Origin: JAWSUT01 sp033549345 | GTDB lineage: Bacteria > Bacillota > Dethiobacteria > Dethiobacterales > Dethiobacteraceae | DNA length: 64,000 bases | NCBI GenBank assembly: GCA_033549345.1 | Contig: JAWSUT010000012.1 | Coordinates: forward strand, 19,257 to 83,256 | Direction: 5' to 3' | Shown: positions 44,691-54,238 of the stretch, in pieces | Position numbering within the stretch: position 1 is the first letter of the stretch | How the letters are laid out: every line of letters begins with the position of its first letter | Notes under the pieces: generated by a model | Seen by the model: only the letters and a program-made list of their open reading frames with translations | What the model was told of the DNA's origin: nothing | Database searches by the model: none | Program-made: the position numbers and the translations under genes

Positions 44691-46337
44691 CTATTTGGCA
44701 GAGAACAATGCTTCTTTCAAAAGTTTGGGAGGCAGTGAACCGCAGGAGAGAATGGTATCATGCATTGTGCGCAGGGAATGATGGGGGTAAATTTCCCGAT
44801 ACTGCTCAACGATGCGCAAAATCTCCAGTTTGCCCATCAGATACGACTGCGGCTGTGTGGGGGAGAGGGTGTAGCGCCTCACTTCAGCCAGGGCATTCCC
44901 CGGCTCAAGCCGGCAGCGTGTGACAAGAAAGTCTACGGCTTCAGCAATACTCATGTTTTTGCAGTGCAGGCTGACATCGAGAATAATGCGGGCTGCGCGC
45001 CAAAGCTGGTCGTGCAGCCGCCCCATTCTTTGCTCAGGTGCTGTGATAAACCCGGCTTGTTCCATCATTTCTTCGCAATAGAAGGCCCAGCCTTCGATGA
45101 ACAGGGTGGAAAGTAAGCTGCCCAGTTTGCGGGCTGTTGAGCCGTATTTTGCAGCCCAGACCAGTTGGAGATGATGGCCCGGGTATGCTTCGTGCAGAGC
45201 CGTGACCGGAAGTTTGGCAAAGTGCTGTCCCTTTAACTTGGCTTCCGCCACATCGGCCGGATCGGACGGGTTAGGAGGGGTGGCCATAAAAACCCCTGTC
45301 AGAGATGTATCGTAGATCCCGGGGGTAATATAGGCAGCAATCGGAATCAGGGGCCGTAGAAAAAGCGGTGTCTCGATAATTTTCAATCGTTCACCCTCGG
45401 GGATACCGGCAAGATCGTGTTTTACGACAAAGTCACGGGCAGCCTCCATAGCGGAGCGGACGGCGTCTAGCAGGCCGTCTGCCGCAGGGTGGTTGTTTTT
45501 AACTTCTTCCATGATTTCTTCCGCAGTTTTTTGCGGGTCAATCTGTTTTGCCAGGTTCTCCATTTCTGTTTTTGTTTCTTCAAAAAGCCTCCACCCGGTA
45601 GCAAGCAGTTCTTCACTGTCGTAATCAACCAGATGGTCTTCCTTTAGCATGGCTTCAAACAGTTCTTTTCCTGCAGCATAACTACCGGCAGCCTGTGGCA
45701 GGACAGCCTCCTGCAGGTAAGCTGCGAAATCGTCCATGGCGGCTGCAGCTTTTTTGCCGGCTTCTTTTAGCTGGTCTGCGGCCTCCGGACTGTCGGCCAT
45801 GGCCGGTATCATCTCCATAAAAAGTGCCTGCCCCATTTGCGCCTGTTCCAGTGCAACTTCGGCCCAGACAGGCGGCACAGACTTGGGCTGCAGGTTCTTT
45901 TTGCCGGCAGTGAGGACATCGCCCACTGCATGTACCCGCGAAATCAGGCTGGCCTGCCGTTGGGGCCAGGGGGCAAAATCCTTAAGAATTAAGGAAAAAA
46001 CACCGTTTAACGCTGCACTGAGGTAGAAACCGGGATTGCGCAGATGGAAGGTTTGTCCGGTATGTTCCCGCAGCATACTTTTAATCAGCTGGATTACCAG
46101 TGCCAGGTCAACATGTGCGGCGCTACTGAATGTGCTGCTTTTACATTCTGCAAATTCTGCAAGGAACTGCTTTAGTCCCGCTTCGGTCTCACCGATTGCC
46201 GCCAGGCTGCAGTCTGCCAGTCTGTCGTCCCAGGTATGTACACCCATCTGAGTGGCCATGGCAGGTGAGCGCTCAAGCAGCCACATAACAAACGTTTCAA
46301 CATGATTGTAAAAGGAAGCTTCATCCACATGTATCAT
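44691..46337 (-). CDS. DUF885 family zinc-peptidase-like protein
   Basis: 548 residues with no signal peptide. The DUF885 active-site-like motif HEAYPGHHLQ (~379) is followed downstream by GWAFYCEEMMEQAGF, matching the gluzincin pattern (HExxH-like with a distal Glu). Other family stretches are TPGIYDTSLTGVFMATPPN and GNALAEVRRYTLSPTQPQSY. Relatives are annotated as uncharacterised carboxypeptidase-like proteins. AAAGG abuts the first ATG, so the GTG at 46328 (three codons later) may be the true start. Confidence 0.9.
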   Translation of the reverse strand: MIHVDEASFYNHVETFVMWLLERSPAMATQMGVHTWDDRLADCSLAAIGETEAGLKQFLAEFAECKSSTFSSAAHVDLALVIQLIKSMLREHTGQTFHLRNPGFYLSAALNGVFSLILKDFAPWPQRQASLISRVHAVGDVLTAGKKNLQPKSVPPVWAEVALEQAQMGQALFMEMIPAMADSPEAADQLKEAGKKAAAAMDDFAAYLQEAVLPQAAGSYAAGKELFEAMLKEDHLVDYDSEELLATGWRLFEETKTEMENLAKQIDPQKTAEEIMEEVKNNHPAADGLLDAVRSAMEAARDFVVKHDLAGIPEGERLKIIETPLFLRPLIPIAAYITPGIYDTSLTGVFMATPPNPSDPADVAEAKLKGQHFAKLPVTALHEAYPGHHLQLVWAAKYGSTARKLGSLLSTLFIEGWAFYCEEMMEQAGFITAPEQRMGRLHDQLWRAARIILDVSLHCKNMSIAEAVDFLVTRCRLEPGNALAEVRRYTLSPTQPQSYLMGKLEILRIVEQYREIYPHHSLRTMHDTILSCGSLPPKLLKEALFSAK

Positions 46338-46469
46338 CCTTTCGGAATTTTAATATCTACCACCTGAATTTTATTATAACATTCCATTTGCCATGCGTCA
46401 GATTTTTGTGCCGGGGAGGAAATCAGCACAGGTGGCAGAATATAAGAAAGCGGAGAAGAGGTGAATGTA

Positions 46470-47534
46470 ATGGAGATAATTCTTGCTGTAAACCCGGGCT
46501 CCACGTCAACAAAAATTGGCTTGTTTTCCGGTGAAGAGTGTTTGGTAAAAGAAGTGATCCGGCATCCGGAGCAGGACCTGGCCGGATTTGCCTCCGTAAT
46601 GGACCAGGCCCCGTATCGTCGGAAGGTTATTCTGGAAACACTACAGGAAAACGGTACAGACCCTGCCGGGCTGTCAGCCATTGTGGTGCGTGGCGGCCTG
46701 CTGCGGCCTCTGGAAGGAGGCGTATGGCTGGTTGGCGAAGAGATGGTGGCAGATTTGTCCGCGTGCAGATACGGAACGCATGCGTCAAATCTGGGTGGGG
46801 TGATTGCTTACCCGGTTGGCAGGGAGTTGAAGATACCCGTATTTACCGTAGACCCTGTTACTGTAGATGAATTTGAGGATGTGGCCCGTTACTCCGGATT
46901 AAAAAACGTCCGGCGCCTGAGTATGTCCCACGCACTGAATATGAAAGCTGTGGCCAGAAAAGCTGCGAATGCACTGCATACTGTATATGAGGAACTCAAT
47001 CTGGTGGTGGCACACCTTGGCAGCGGCATCTCTGTATCTGCTCATCGCAGGGGGAAAATGGTGGATGTCAATAATGCCAACAATGAAGGCCCTTTCTCGT
47101 TGGAACGAAGCGGTACATTACCCGCTCTGGCACTGATTGATCTGTGCTATAATAGCGGCAGGACGGAACAAGAAATGAAGGAGCTTGTGACATCTGCAGC
47201 CGGCGTGTATTCCTATCTGGGAACAAAGGACTTTCAGAAGGTTACGGAGAAAGTGTTGACAAAAGATGCTGCTGCCACAGCTGTAGTCGGGGCGATGGCC
47301 TATCAGGTGGCCAAGGAAATCGGAGCCATGGCGGCTGTTTTGCATGGCGGTGTGGACCGGGTTATTCTCACCGGAGGCATGGCCTATTCCACTCCTCTTG
47401 TGGAAATGATCAGCGAGCAGGTCAGATTCATTGCGCCTGTGGAACTGATGCCAGGTGAGGAAGAACTGGAAGCACTTGCAGCGGGAGCCTTGCGTGTTCT
47501 GCGGGGGCATGAAGAAGCGAAGATATATAAATAA
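46470..47534 (+). CDS. buk: Butyrate kinase
   Basis: 354 residues from ATG 46470; the GTG at 46461 would sit on the ribosome site. ASKHA-fold kinase with the phosphate loop AVNPGSTSTKIGLF, VVRGGLLRPLEGGV, SMSHALNMKAVAR, the adenosine motif AHLGSGISVSAHRRGKMVDV and ILTGGMAYST. It converts butyryl-phosphate plus ADP to butyrate plus ATP (or related branched acids). It precedes ptb by 26 bp in the same operon, the reverse of the usual clostridial ptb-buk order. Confidence 0.95.
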   Translation: MEIILAVNPGSTSTKIGLFSGEECLVKEVIRHPEQDLAGFASVMDQAPYRRKVILETLQENGTDPAGLSAIVVRGGLLRPLEGGVWLVGEEMVADLSACRYGTHASNLGGVIAYPVGRELKIPVFTVDPVTVDEFEDVARYSGLKNVRRLSMSHALNMKAVARKAANALHTVYEELNLVVAHLGSGISVSAHRRGKMVDVNNANNEGPFSLERSGTLPALALIDLCYNSGRTEQEMKELVTSAAGVYSYLGTKDFQKVTEKVLTKDAAATAVVGAMAYQVAKEIGAMAAVLHGGVDRVILTGGMAYSTPLVEMISEQVRFIAPVELMPGEEELEALAAGALRVLRGHEEAKIYK

Positions 47535-47560
47535 GTAAAATGCAGTCTGGAGGTCGGGTC

Positions 47561-48484
47561 GTGAATTTTGAAAATTATCACCAGGTAATTACTGCGCTGA
47601 AAGATTATAAAAAATGCCGGATGTGTATAGCTGCTGCTGCGGAGGAAACTGTTCTGCATGCTGTCCGCGATGCCAGAAAAGAAGAACTTGTTGATTTTGT
47701 GTTGGTGGGAGACGAAGAGCGCATCTGGCGGATGGCTATGACAGCAAGCCTAAACCTGAAAGGCATTGAGATTATTAACATTAAAGATCCGCTGGAAGCA
47801 ACGGCTGTGGCTGTAAAAGAAACAGCATCAGGCAGGGCGGATATTTTAATGAAAGGCATGGTCAACAGCGCGGATTTTCTGCGTGCCGTGCTGGACCCGC
47901 AGGGGGGTATGCGGACAGACAGGATTCTTAGTCATCTGGCAGCATACGAGATTCCGGGATACTATCGCCTAATTTATATGTCTGACGGAGGGTTAAATGT
48001 CAGTCCGGATTTAGCACAGAAAAAGGCGATTCTCGAAAATGGAGTTGAATTTCTGCATTCAGTTGGGCTTGCAGAACCTCAGGTAGCGGTTTTGACGGCC
48101 AATGAAAAAGTGAATCCTAAAGTTCAGTCCACTGTGGATGCCCAGGAGCTGAAGCTGATGTCACAACGCGGTGAAATCAGGGGAGCCGTGGTGGACGGTC
48201 CCACGGCGCTTGATGTGGCCATTAACCTGGAAGCAGCGCTGCACAAGGGCATTGAAAGCCCCATTGCCGGACGTGCGGACCTTTTAATCGTGCCCAACAT
48301 TGAAGCGGGAAATCTCTTAGGTAAAGCAATTATCTATTTTGCCTCGGGTAAGATGGCAGGGCTTGTGCTCGGCGCGAAAAAACCTGTTATTCTAACATCG
48401 CGTAATGAACCGTCCTATGGTAAGACGGCTTCTATTGCCCTGGCGGCTTATTCCATTGTGAGAAATCGCTCAAACGGTAATTAA
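47561..48484 (+). CDS. ptb: Phosphate butyryltransferase
   Basis: 307 residues from GTG 47561 behind TGGAGG. The PTA_PTB domain shows KGMVNSADFLRAVLD, YMSDGGLNVSPDL, EKVNPKVQSTVDAQEL, VDGPTALDVAINLEAA and KPVILTSRNEPSYGKTASI. It exchanges CoA for phosphate on butyryl-CoA, feeding Buk for substrate-level ATP synthesis. Its length fits Ptb rather than the longer Pta. No bcd/etf/crt genes are in the window, so the acyl-CoA source is not seen. Confidence 0.95.
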   Translation: MNFENYHQVITALKDYKKCRMCIAAAAEETVLHAVRDARKEELVDFVLVGDEERIWRMAMTASLNLKGIEIINIKDPLEATAVAVKETASGRADILMKGMVNSADFLRAVLDPQGGMRTDRILSHLAAYEIPGYYRLIYMSDGGLNVSPDLAQKKAILENGVEFLHSVGLAEPQVAVLTANEKVNPKVQSTVDAQELKLMSQRGEIRGAVVDGPTALDVAINLEAALHKGIESPIAGRADLLIVPNIEAGNLLGKAIIYFASGKMAGLVLGAKKPVILTSRNEPSYGKTASIALAAYSIVRNRSNGN

Positions 48485-48495
48485 TATTTCATTTA

Positions 48496-48523
48496 TTTAC
48501 TTTAGAAGTCAAGATGATAAAAT
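48496..48523 (+). promoter_or_regulatory. Candidate rubredoxin promoter
   Basis: TTTACT (48496-48501) and TAAAAT (48518-48523) with 16-bp spacing, ~40 bp before the rubredoxin ATG. Confidence 0.5.
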
Positions 48524-48562
48524 TGAACTAATAAGTACTCTAACATACGAGGAGGTTGACCG

Positions 48563-48727
48563 ATGGAGAAGTGGGTTTGCACATATTGCGGCTATGTCTA
48601 TGATCCGGCCAAAGGCGATCCGGAGAACAATGTGGCTCCAGGCACTCCGTTTGAGAAACTACCGGATGACTGGCGTTGTCCTGATTGCGGGGCGGAAAAA
48701 GAAGATTTTGAAAAGTATGCAGGCTAA
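48563..48727 (+). CDS. Rubredoxin
   Basis: 54 residues. The two CxxC knuckles are CTYCGYVYDP and CPDCGAEKEDF, which ligate a single iron, and the family's aromatic core (Trp4, Tyr, Trp in DDWRC) is conserved. It carries single electrons in the cytoplasm, in anaerobes often to rubrerythrin, superoxide reductase or oxygen reductases, none of which is adjacent. ATG follows GAGGAGG. A monocistron with promoter and terminator. Confidence 0.97.
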   Translation: MEKWVCTYCGYVYDPAKGDPENNVAPGTPFEKLPDDWRCPDCGAEKEDFEKYAG

Positions 48728-48734
48728 TACAGCG

Positions 48735-48765
48735 AATACCCGTTAGACATAACGGGTATTTTTAA
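48735..48765 (+). terminator. Rubredoxin terminator
   Basis: AATACCCGTTA-GACA-TAACGGGTATT followed by TTT; perfect stem. Confidence 0.92.
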
Positions 48766-48887
48766 TCACAGGTAATATCTTTTCTGTTGTCTGTTTGTGG
48801 TTGTATATGATATGATGTGACATGGTATAATTTTCACGAGTGCAGGTGGCCACAGGTGTGGTCATTTTGTTTCCCGGAGGGATGTCC

Positions 48888-49631
48888 ATGAAAATATTCA
48901 ACTGGCGCACATACTTTATTCTGGCTTTACTGGGACTATCAGGACTGGTATACTATATCCATTATCTGATTTTCCGCGATGTTCACCATATTTTTCTCTA
49001 TCTGATCGGTGACATTGCCTTTGTGTTTATTCAGGTATTGATGGTTACGCTCATTCTGCAAAAACTGCTGGAAGAGCGTGAAAAGAACGCCCTTTTAAAG
49101 AAGCTGAACATGGTTATCGGTGCTTTTTTCAGTGAGGCTGGGACAGGCCTGTTAAAAATGCTTTCTGCGTTTGATCCCAAATCGTGTGAGATTCGTGACG
49201 GGCTCCTTATAGACGAGCAGTGGTCCAGGCAGGATTTTAAACGGGTCTGCAGCCAACTCTCCGTACACAACTACAGTTTTCATTTCAGCAGGGAAGACTT
49301 AAAAAGTATGAGGACATATTTGCTGGATAAGCGGGACTTCCTGCTCAGGTTACTGGAAAACCCGAACCTTCTCGAGCATGATACGTTTACCGAACTTCTG
49401 TGGGCTGTCTTTCACCTTACCGAAGAGCTGGCAGCAAGAGAGGATTTGCAGAATCTGCCCGAGGCGGACCTTGAACATCTAAGCGGAGATATTAAACGGG
49501 TGTATACGACGCTAACAAAACAATGGTTGATCTATATGGAGCACCTGCGGGACGATTATCCCTTTTTGTTTTCTTTTGCGATGCGAACCAACCCGTTTAA
49601 TCCGCAAGCATCGGTGGAAGTTCAGGAGTAA
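48888..49631 (+). CDS. Two-helix membrane-anchored hypothetical protein
   Basis: 247 residues from ATG 48888 behind CGGAGGG. Two membrane helices near the N-terminus (YFILALLGLSGLVYYIHYLI and YLIGDIAFVFIQVLMVTLIL) place the remaining ~180 residues in the cytoplasm. That part begins with a coiled-coil-like linker (LLEEREKNALLKKLNMVIGA) and is otherwise helical, with no catalytic motif. I recognise the pattern only as an uncharacterised conserved protein. It is 29 bp before the ACT-domain gene. Confidence 0.8.
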   Translation: MKIFNWRTYFILALLGLSGLVYYIHYLIFRDVHHIFLYLIGDIAFVFIQVLMVTLILQKLLEEREKNALLKKLNMVIGAFFSEAGTGLLKMLSAFDPKSCEIRDGLLIDEQWSRQDFKRVCSQLSVHNYSFHFSREDLKSMRTYLLDKRDFLLRLLENPNLLEHDTFTELLWAVFHLTEELAAREDLQNLPEADLEHLSGDIKRVYTTLTKQWLIYMEHLRDDYPFLFSFAMRTNPFNPQASVEVQE

Positions 49632-49660
49632 TGCATCTTTAATCAGGGAGGTCACTTAAT

Positions 49661-49963
49661 ATGACAACAAAGCAACCTGAAACGACCGGCGGCAACCGGA
49701 TTATCATCAGTGTTCTGGGTCACGACAAGGTGGGGATTATAGCCGGTGTGGCTAACATCCTCTCAGACAACAGAATCAATATCCTCGATATCAGTCAGAC
49801 GATTTTACAGGATATTTTTACAATGATTCTCATTGCCGATATGGAAAAAAGTAAAATCGATTTGGCGGCACTCAAAGCGCTGCTAAATAAAAAAGGCGAT
49901 GAACTGGGCCTGCGAATAGATGCCCAGCATGAAGATGCCTTCCGCTATATGCACCGCATTTAA
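49661..49963 (+). CDS. ACT-domain protein (UPF0237)
   Basis: 100 residues. After a short polar start the ACT domain covers residues ~12-85: IIISVLGHDKVGIIAGVANI, NRINILDISQTIL, FTMILIADM. Single ACT modules of this type bind amino acids or related ligands and regulate partner proteins. The gene is followed 22 bp later by a DUF711 protein, a pairing that recurs widely in bacteria. ATG follows GGGAGG. Confidence 0.93.
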   Translation: MTTKQPETTGGNRIIISVLGHDKVGIIAGVANILSDNRINILDISQTILQDIFTMILIADMEKSKIDLAALKALLNKKGDELGLRIDAQHEDAFRYMHRI

Positions 49964-49985
49964 AAAATAATGGAGGGTTGCAACC

Positions 49986-51344
49986 GTGTACACCATGCAG
50001 GAAATCATGGAAACAATCAAAATGGTACAGGAAGAACACCTGGATATCAGGACAATTACAATGGGCATCAGTTTACGGGACTGCAGCCATAGTAATGTTC
50101 GGGTTGCCTGTGACAAAATATATGACAAAATCACCCGTCTGGCCAACGGCCTGGTGGCTGTGGGGGAAGACCTGGAGCGTGAGTACGGTCTGCCCATTGT
50201 CAACAAACGCATCTCTGTCACCCCCATTGCCCTGGTTGCCGAAGCCGCAGACACGGACAGTTATGTTGAGTTTGCCCGGACGCTGGACCGTGCGGCGTCA
50301 GAAGTGGGGGTTAATTTTATCGGTGGTTTTTCCGCCCTGGTACATAAGGGGTTTACAAAGGGTGACCTGAAACTGCTCGCTGCCATTCCCCAGGCTTTGG
50401 CAGAAACGGAGCGGGTCTGCTCCTCGGTCAATGTAGCTACAACGAAGACAGGGATCAATATGGATGCTGTTTACCGGATGGGCAGGATTGTCAAGGAAGC
50501 GGCGGAACTCTCTGCCGACCGTGACGGGCTGGCCTGTGCAAAACTTGTGGTTTTTGCCAATGTCCCCGAAGACAATCCGTTTATGGCCGGTGCTTTCCAC
50601 GGTGTTGGTGAACCGGAGTGTGTTATCAATACAGGGGTAAGCGGCCCGGGTGTGGTCAAACGTGCTGTGGAAAAGACAAAAGGGCAGGACTTTGGTGCCC
50701 TGGCGGAAACTATAAAAAAGACGTCCTTCAAAATAACCCGGATGGGGGAATTGGTGGGACGTGCTGCCGCAGATCGACTTGGTGTGCCGTTTGGTATTGT
50801 AGACGTATCGTTGGCGCCTACGCCTGCGGTGGGTGACAGTGTGGCTGAAATTCTGGAAGCCATGGGCCTGGAACGTTGTGGCACACACGGAACCACGGCT
50901 GCACTGGCCTTGCTAAACGATGCTGTAAAAAAAGGCGGAGCCATGGCGTCGTCTTATGTTGGCGGACTGTCAGGTGCGTTTATTCCTGTCAGTGAAGATG
51001 CCGGTATGATTCGTGCTGTGGAGGACGGGGCGCTGGGTATTGACAAACTTGAGGCCATGACATGCGTCTGTTCTGTGGGCCTTGATATGATAGCTGTTCC
51101 CGGAGAGACTTCGGCCGAAACAATTGCTGCTATTATAGCAGACGAGGCTGCCATCGGTATGATTAACCAAAAGACCACAGCGGTCCGGATTATTCCTGCT
51201 CCCGGCAAAGGTGTGGGTGATATGGTGGAGTTTGGCGGACTGCTCGGCCGTGCACCTGTTATGGCTGTCAATCCATTTTCTGCCGATGAATTTGTACGCC
51301 GCGGCGGCCGAATCCCTGCACCGATTCACAGTTTAAGAAACTAA
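49986..51344 (+). CDS. DUF711/UPF0210 (PFL family) protein
   Basis: 452 residues from GTG behind GGAGGG. Family stretches include DIRTITMGISLRDCSHSN, RISVTPIALVAEAADTDSYV, FIGGFSALVHKGFTKGD, VFANVPEDNPFMAGAFHG, GVPFGIVDVSLAPTPAVGDS and IPAPGKGVGDMVEFGGLLG. The fold resembles pyruvate-formate-lyase-type barrels but has no known glycyl-radical motif and no proven reaction. Co-occurrence with the ACT protein suggests regulation of, or complex with, this protein. Confidence 0.93.
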   Translation: MYTMQEIMETIKMVQEEHLDIRTITMGISLRDCSHSNVRVACDKIYDKITRLANGLVAVGEDLEREYGLPIVNKRISVTPIALVAEAADTDSYVEFARTLDRAASEVGVNFIGGFSALVHKGFTKGDLKLLAAIPQALAETERVCSSVNVATTKTGINMDAVYRMGRIVKEAAELSADRDGLACAKLVVFANVPEDNPFMAGAFHGVGEPECVINTGVSGPGVVKRAVEKTKGQDFGALAETIKKTSFKITRMGELVGRAAADRLGVPFGIVDVSLAPTPAVGDSVAEILEAMGLERCGTHGTTAALALLNDAVKKGGAMASSYVGGLSGAFIPVSEDAGMIRAVEDGALGIDKLEAMTCVCSVGLDMIAVPGETSAETIAAIIADEAAIGMINQKTTAVRIIPAPGKGVGDMVEFGGLLGRAPVMAVNPFSADEFVRRGGRIPAPIHSLRN

Positions 51345-51352
51345 TCTGTTCT

Positions 51353-51375
51353 ACCCCCTTGAAACAGGGGTTTTT
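51353..51375 (+). terminator. Terminator of the ACT/DUF711 operon
   Basis: ACCCC...GGGGT with a ~9-nt loop, then TTTTT. Confidence 0.82.
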
Positions 51376-51412
51376 CTTCAACATCAGAGGGAATGTAAGG
51401 AGACACGCTTGT

Positions 51413-52465
51413 ATGCCGGGTAAGATTCATCTAGGTGGCAGAGTTCTAAAAACTGCACTTGCGGTCGGCATTTCTGTTTACATCGTCCAAAACCTGGGCT
51501 ATGAGCGGGTAACCCTGACCGCCATTGTTGCTCTGGTAACCATCCAGCGGACTTTTTACGGTTCCCTAAAGCAGGGCGCAGCCAGGTTGGGAAGTGTCAT
51601 CCTCGGTGCGCTGCTGGGTACTTTTTTTGCCCTTCTTCTTGGCGGAACCCCTCTGGCATTTGGCCTGGCCATCCTAACTGTCATCGTAGTCAGCATTCGG
51701 CTGAACTGGCAGGATAACATCGTGATAGTAGCCGTAGTGGCCATCGGGGTGATCTCCAGTCAGGCAGAGAACCTTTTCCTCTACTCAATGCAGCAGTTTA
51801 TCAGTGCGCTGATTGGCGCCGTGGTGGCGCTGAGTATAAATATTCTCTTTGCACCGACTTATCAGCCTGATGTTCACAATAAGCTGAGAAGTATTGAAAC
51901 TTCACTGAGCCAGATGCTGGGTATCGTAGCAGCAGAAATGCATTATCCGGACCTCAACAGTGATATATCAGGCCAGGTGGAGCAGCTTGAAGCAGAAATC
52001 CGGAGCGGTTTACAGATTTCCAAGCTTTTTCGGGAAGAGCAGCGGTTTAATCCACACAGTGAAACACAAGCCGACCGTTACCTTGACACCCTGCGGGTGT
52101 TTACCGCACAGACAGAAATTCTGCTGGAAATGCATAAACTAGCCAGAAGAATGACAATTGAAGTGCCCCAATCGCAGCCCATTGCCAAGTTGTTGCGGAT
52201 TATGGGGTATGTCCAGAAACGCAGGCTGTATGGAAAAAATACGCATTTTTGCCTCATCGACATTGTGATAGCAAACCTTGAAGGTACCTTTGCACACATG
52301 GAGCTGCCCGCAACCAGAGATGAGTTTATTAGCCGGTCATCTCTGGTTCATATGTTTAGGGAAGTTAAAAAGTATTACAAACAAATCCAGATGATGCCCG
52401 CTGCGCTGCAAAATGAAGCTACAGATGATCAACAAATAGCAAAAAAGGGTAAAGACAGCAGGTAA
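51413..52465 (+). CDS. Aromatic acid exporter/FUSC-family membrane protein
   Basis: 350 residues from ATG 51413 behind TAAGGAGA. The N-terminal ~150 residues contain about six short helices of the ArAE_1/FUSC type (GRVLKTALAVGISVYIVQNL, TLTAIVALVTIQRTFYGSLK, AARLGSVILGALLGTFFALL). The C-terminal ~190 residues are cytoplasmic and helical (VEQLEAEIRSGLQISKLFRE). Such proteins export aromatic or other weak acids in some bacteria; direct evidence is lacking here. It is followed closely by the PAS-GGDEF gene. Confidence 0.88.
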   Translation: MPGKIHLGGRVLKTALAVGISVYIVQNLGYERVTLTAIVALVTIQRTFYGSLKQGAARLGSVILGALLGTFFALLLGGTPLAFGLAILTVIVVSIRLNWQDNIVIVAVVAIGVISSQAENLFLYSMQQFISALIGAVVALSINILFAPTYQPDVHNKLRSIETSLSQMLGIVAAEMHYPDLNSDISGQVEQLEAEIRSGLQISKLFREEQRFNPHSETQADRYLDTLRVFTAQTEILLEMHKLARRMTIEVPQSQPIAKLLRIMGYVQKRRLYGKNTHFCLIDIVIANLEGTFAHMELPATRDEFISRSSLVHMFREVKKYYKQIQMMPAALQNEATDDQQIAKKGKDSR

Positions 52466-52528
52466 TGACAGGGAAAAAAGCGAATATAACTAGTTCAGCG
52501 GCGAATATCTAACGAGGAAGTGGCTTAT

Positions 52529-54184
52529 GTGGCCAAACGAACCAGTCTTTTCGCGTTAAGATTAACATTATACTACATTCTGTTCGCGGGGATATGGATT
52601 GTTTTTTCCGACCGTCTGCTTTCTGCCGCCGTAGCGGATGTTGAACTGCTGACCCAGCTGCAAACGTATAAGGGTTGGTTTTTTGTGGTTGTTACAGGTA
52701 CTGTCCTTTTCCTCATTATCCACCTGGCTTTTCGCTCACGCATAAAAACTGAGCACAAACTGCTTGAAGCAAATGAAAAATTAAGTGCCCTGATTGAGGC
52801 TTCACCCCTTGCGATTATGACACTGGATGTGGCCGGACGTGTGATGAGCTGGAACTCTGCTGCGGAAACCATGTTTGGCTGGAAGGAGCGAGAAGTCCTG
52901 GGCTGTGTGAATCCCATTGTTTCTGAGGAGAATTATCTGGAATTTCGCAAGCTTCACCATCAGGCTCTTTCCGGTAAAGCAGTTTATGGAGCTGAAGTTA
53001 CCCGGCTCAGAAAAGACGGCAGTACAATAGATGTCAGCCTTTCGACCGCACTGATACGTAATGCGCAGGGAGATGTCAGAGGTGTGGTGGCCGTTTTGGC
53101 AGATATTTCCGAGCAGAAGCGTAAGGAAGAGCAGTTAAAATACCTGAGCCTGCACGATTCTCTGACCGGTATTTATAACCGAGCTTATTTTGAGCAGGAG
53201 ATGCACCGTCTTGAAACAAGCAGACACCCCCGTATTGGTATAATTGTCTGTGACGTGGACGGCCTGAAACTGTATAATGACAGTCTGGGACATCATATCG
53301 GGGATATTTTGCTGAAAGCCGCTGCAAATATTATCAGGAGCTGTTTTCGGGAAAGCGATATGGTTGCACGGATTGGCGGAGATGAATTTGCCGTTCTGCT
53401 GCCTGATACGGACAAACATGCGCTGGAGAGCGGCTGTCGGAGAATTCGCGAAGCAATCGCGAAATTTAATGAAGAGAACGGCAAACTTTACCTTAGTATG
53501 TCCATGGGTTATGCTGTCGGTGAAGAGCAAAGTAAGATAACAGAACTTTTTAAACAAGCCGATGATAATATGTATAGAGAAAAGCTGCAGCGTAATCAGA
53601 ATGTACGCCATGCCACGGTACAAATACTGATGAAAGCACTCTCCTCAACAGATTTTATCACCGGAGGACATACGGAACGTATGGAGGATATGGTGGTCAG
53701 CCTGGCGGAGAAAGCCGGTATAGCCCGCGAAAAGCTCCCTGATCTGCGGTTGTTTGCCCGATTTCATGATATCGGTAAAGTTGGTATTTCGGAAGATGTG
53801 CTGCTAAAAGATCTCCCCCTGACGGAAGGGGAAATGGCAGAAATCAGGCGTCATTCAGAAGTCGGCCACCGCATTGCCCTGTCGGCCCCCGACCTGACTC
53901 ATTTATCTGACTGGATTCTAAAACATCATGAATGGTGGAACGGGGAAGGATACCCGCTCGGCTTAAAGGAAACAGAAATTCCCCTTGAGTGTCGAATATT
54001 GGCCATTGCAGATGCGTATGACGCTTTGACCAATACGCGTCCCTACCGGGACGAAAGTACACAGGAGTATGCTTTTGCCGAACTCCGTGCAGGCGCCGGC
54101 AGGCAATTTGACCCACATTTGGTGGAGATGTTTATAGGAATGCTGGAAGAAACGGAAAGTAAAAATATACCAGCTAAGATGTAG
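52529..54184 (+). CDS. PAS-GGDEF-HD signalling protein
   Basis: 551 residues from GTG 52529 behind GAGGAAG. Two N-terminal membrane helices (~10-30 and ~48-70) leave only a short outside loop. A PAS domain (~85-205) precedes a GGDEF domain (~215-370) with the intact active site RIGGDEFAVLLP (~282), which predicts diguanylate cyclase activity. The C-terminal HD-GYP-type domain (~375-545) has HDIGK (~412), a distal HHEWWNGEGYP and ADAYDALTNTRPYR, which predicts c-di-GMP hydrolysis. Making and degrading modules thus share one chain. Both motifs look catalytic. Confidence 0.93.
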   Translation: MAKRTSLFALRLTLYYILFAGIWIVFSDRLLSAAVADVELLTQLQTYKGWFFVVVTGTVLFLIIHLAFRSRIKTEHKLLEANEKLSALIEASPLAIMTLDVAGRVMSWNSAAETMFGWKEREVLGCVNPIVSEENYLEFRKLHHQALSGKAVYGAEVTRLRKDGSTIDVSLSTALIRNAQGDVRGVVAVLADISEQKRKEEQLKYLSLHDSLTGIYNRAYFEQEMHRLETSRHPRIGIIVCDVDGLKLYNDSLGHHIGDILLKAAANIIRSCFRESDMVARIGGDEFAVLLPDTDKHALESGCRRIREAIAKFNEENGKLYLSMSMGYAVGEEQSKITELFKQADDNMYREKLQRNQNVRHATVQILMKALSSTDFITGGHTERMEDMVVSLAEKAGIAREKLPDLRLFARFHDIGKVGISEDVLLKDLPLTEGEMAEIRRHSEVGHRIALSAPDLTHLSDWILKHHEWWNGEGYPLGLKETEIPLECRILAIADAYDALTNTRPYRDESTQEYAFAELRAGAGRQFDPHLVEMFIGMLEETESKNIPAKM

Positions 54185-54238
54185 AGGATTTTGCCCTTCT
54201 TTGTTGAATGGTTCATTTAATTGCAAGGGGGGAAGAGA

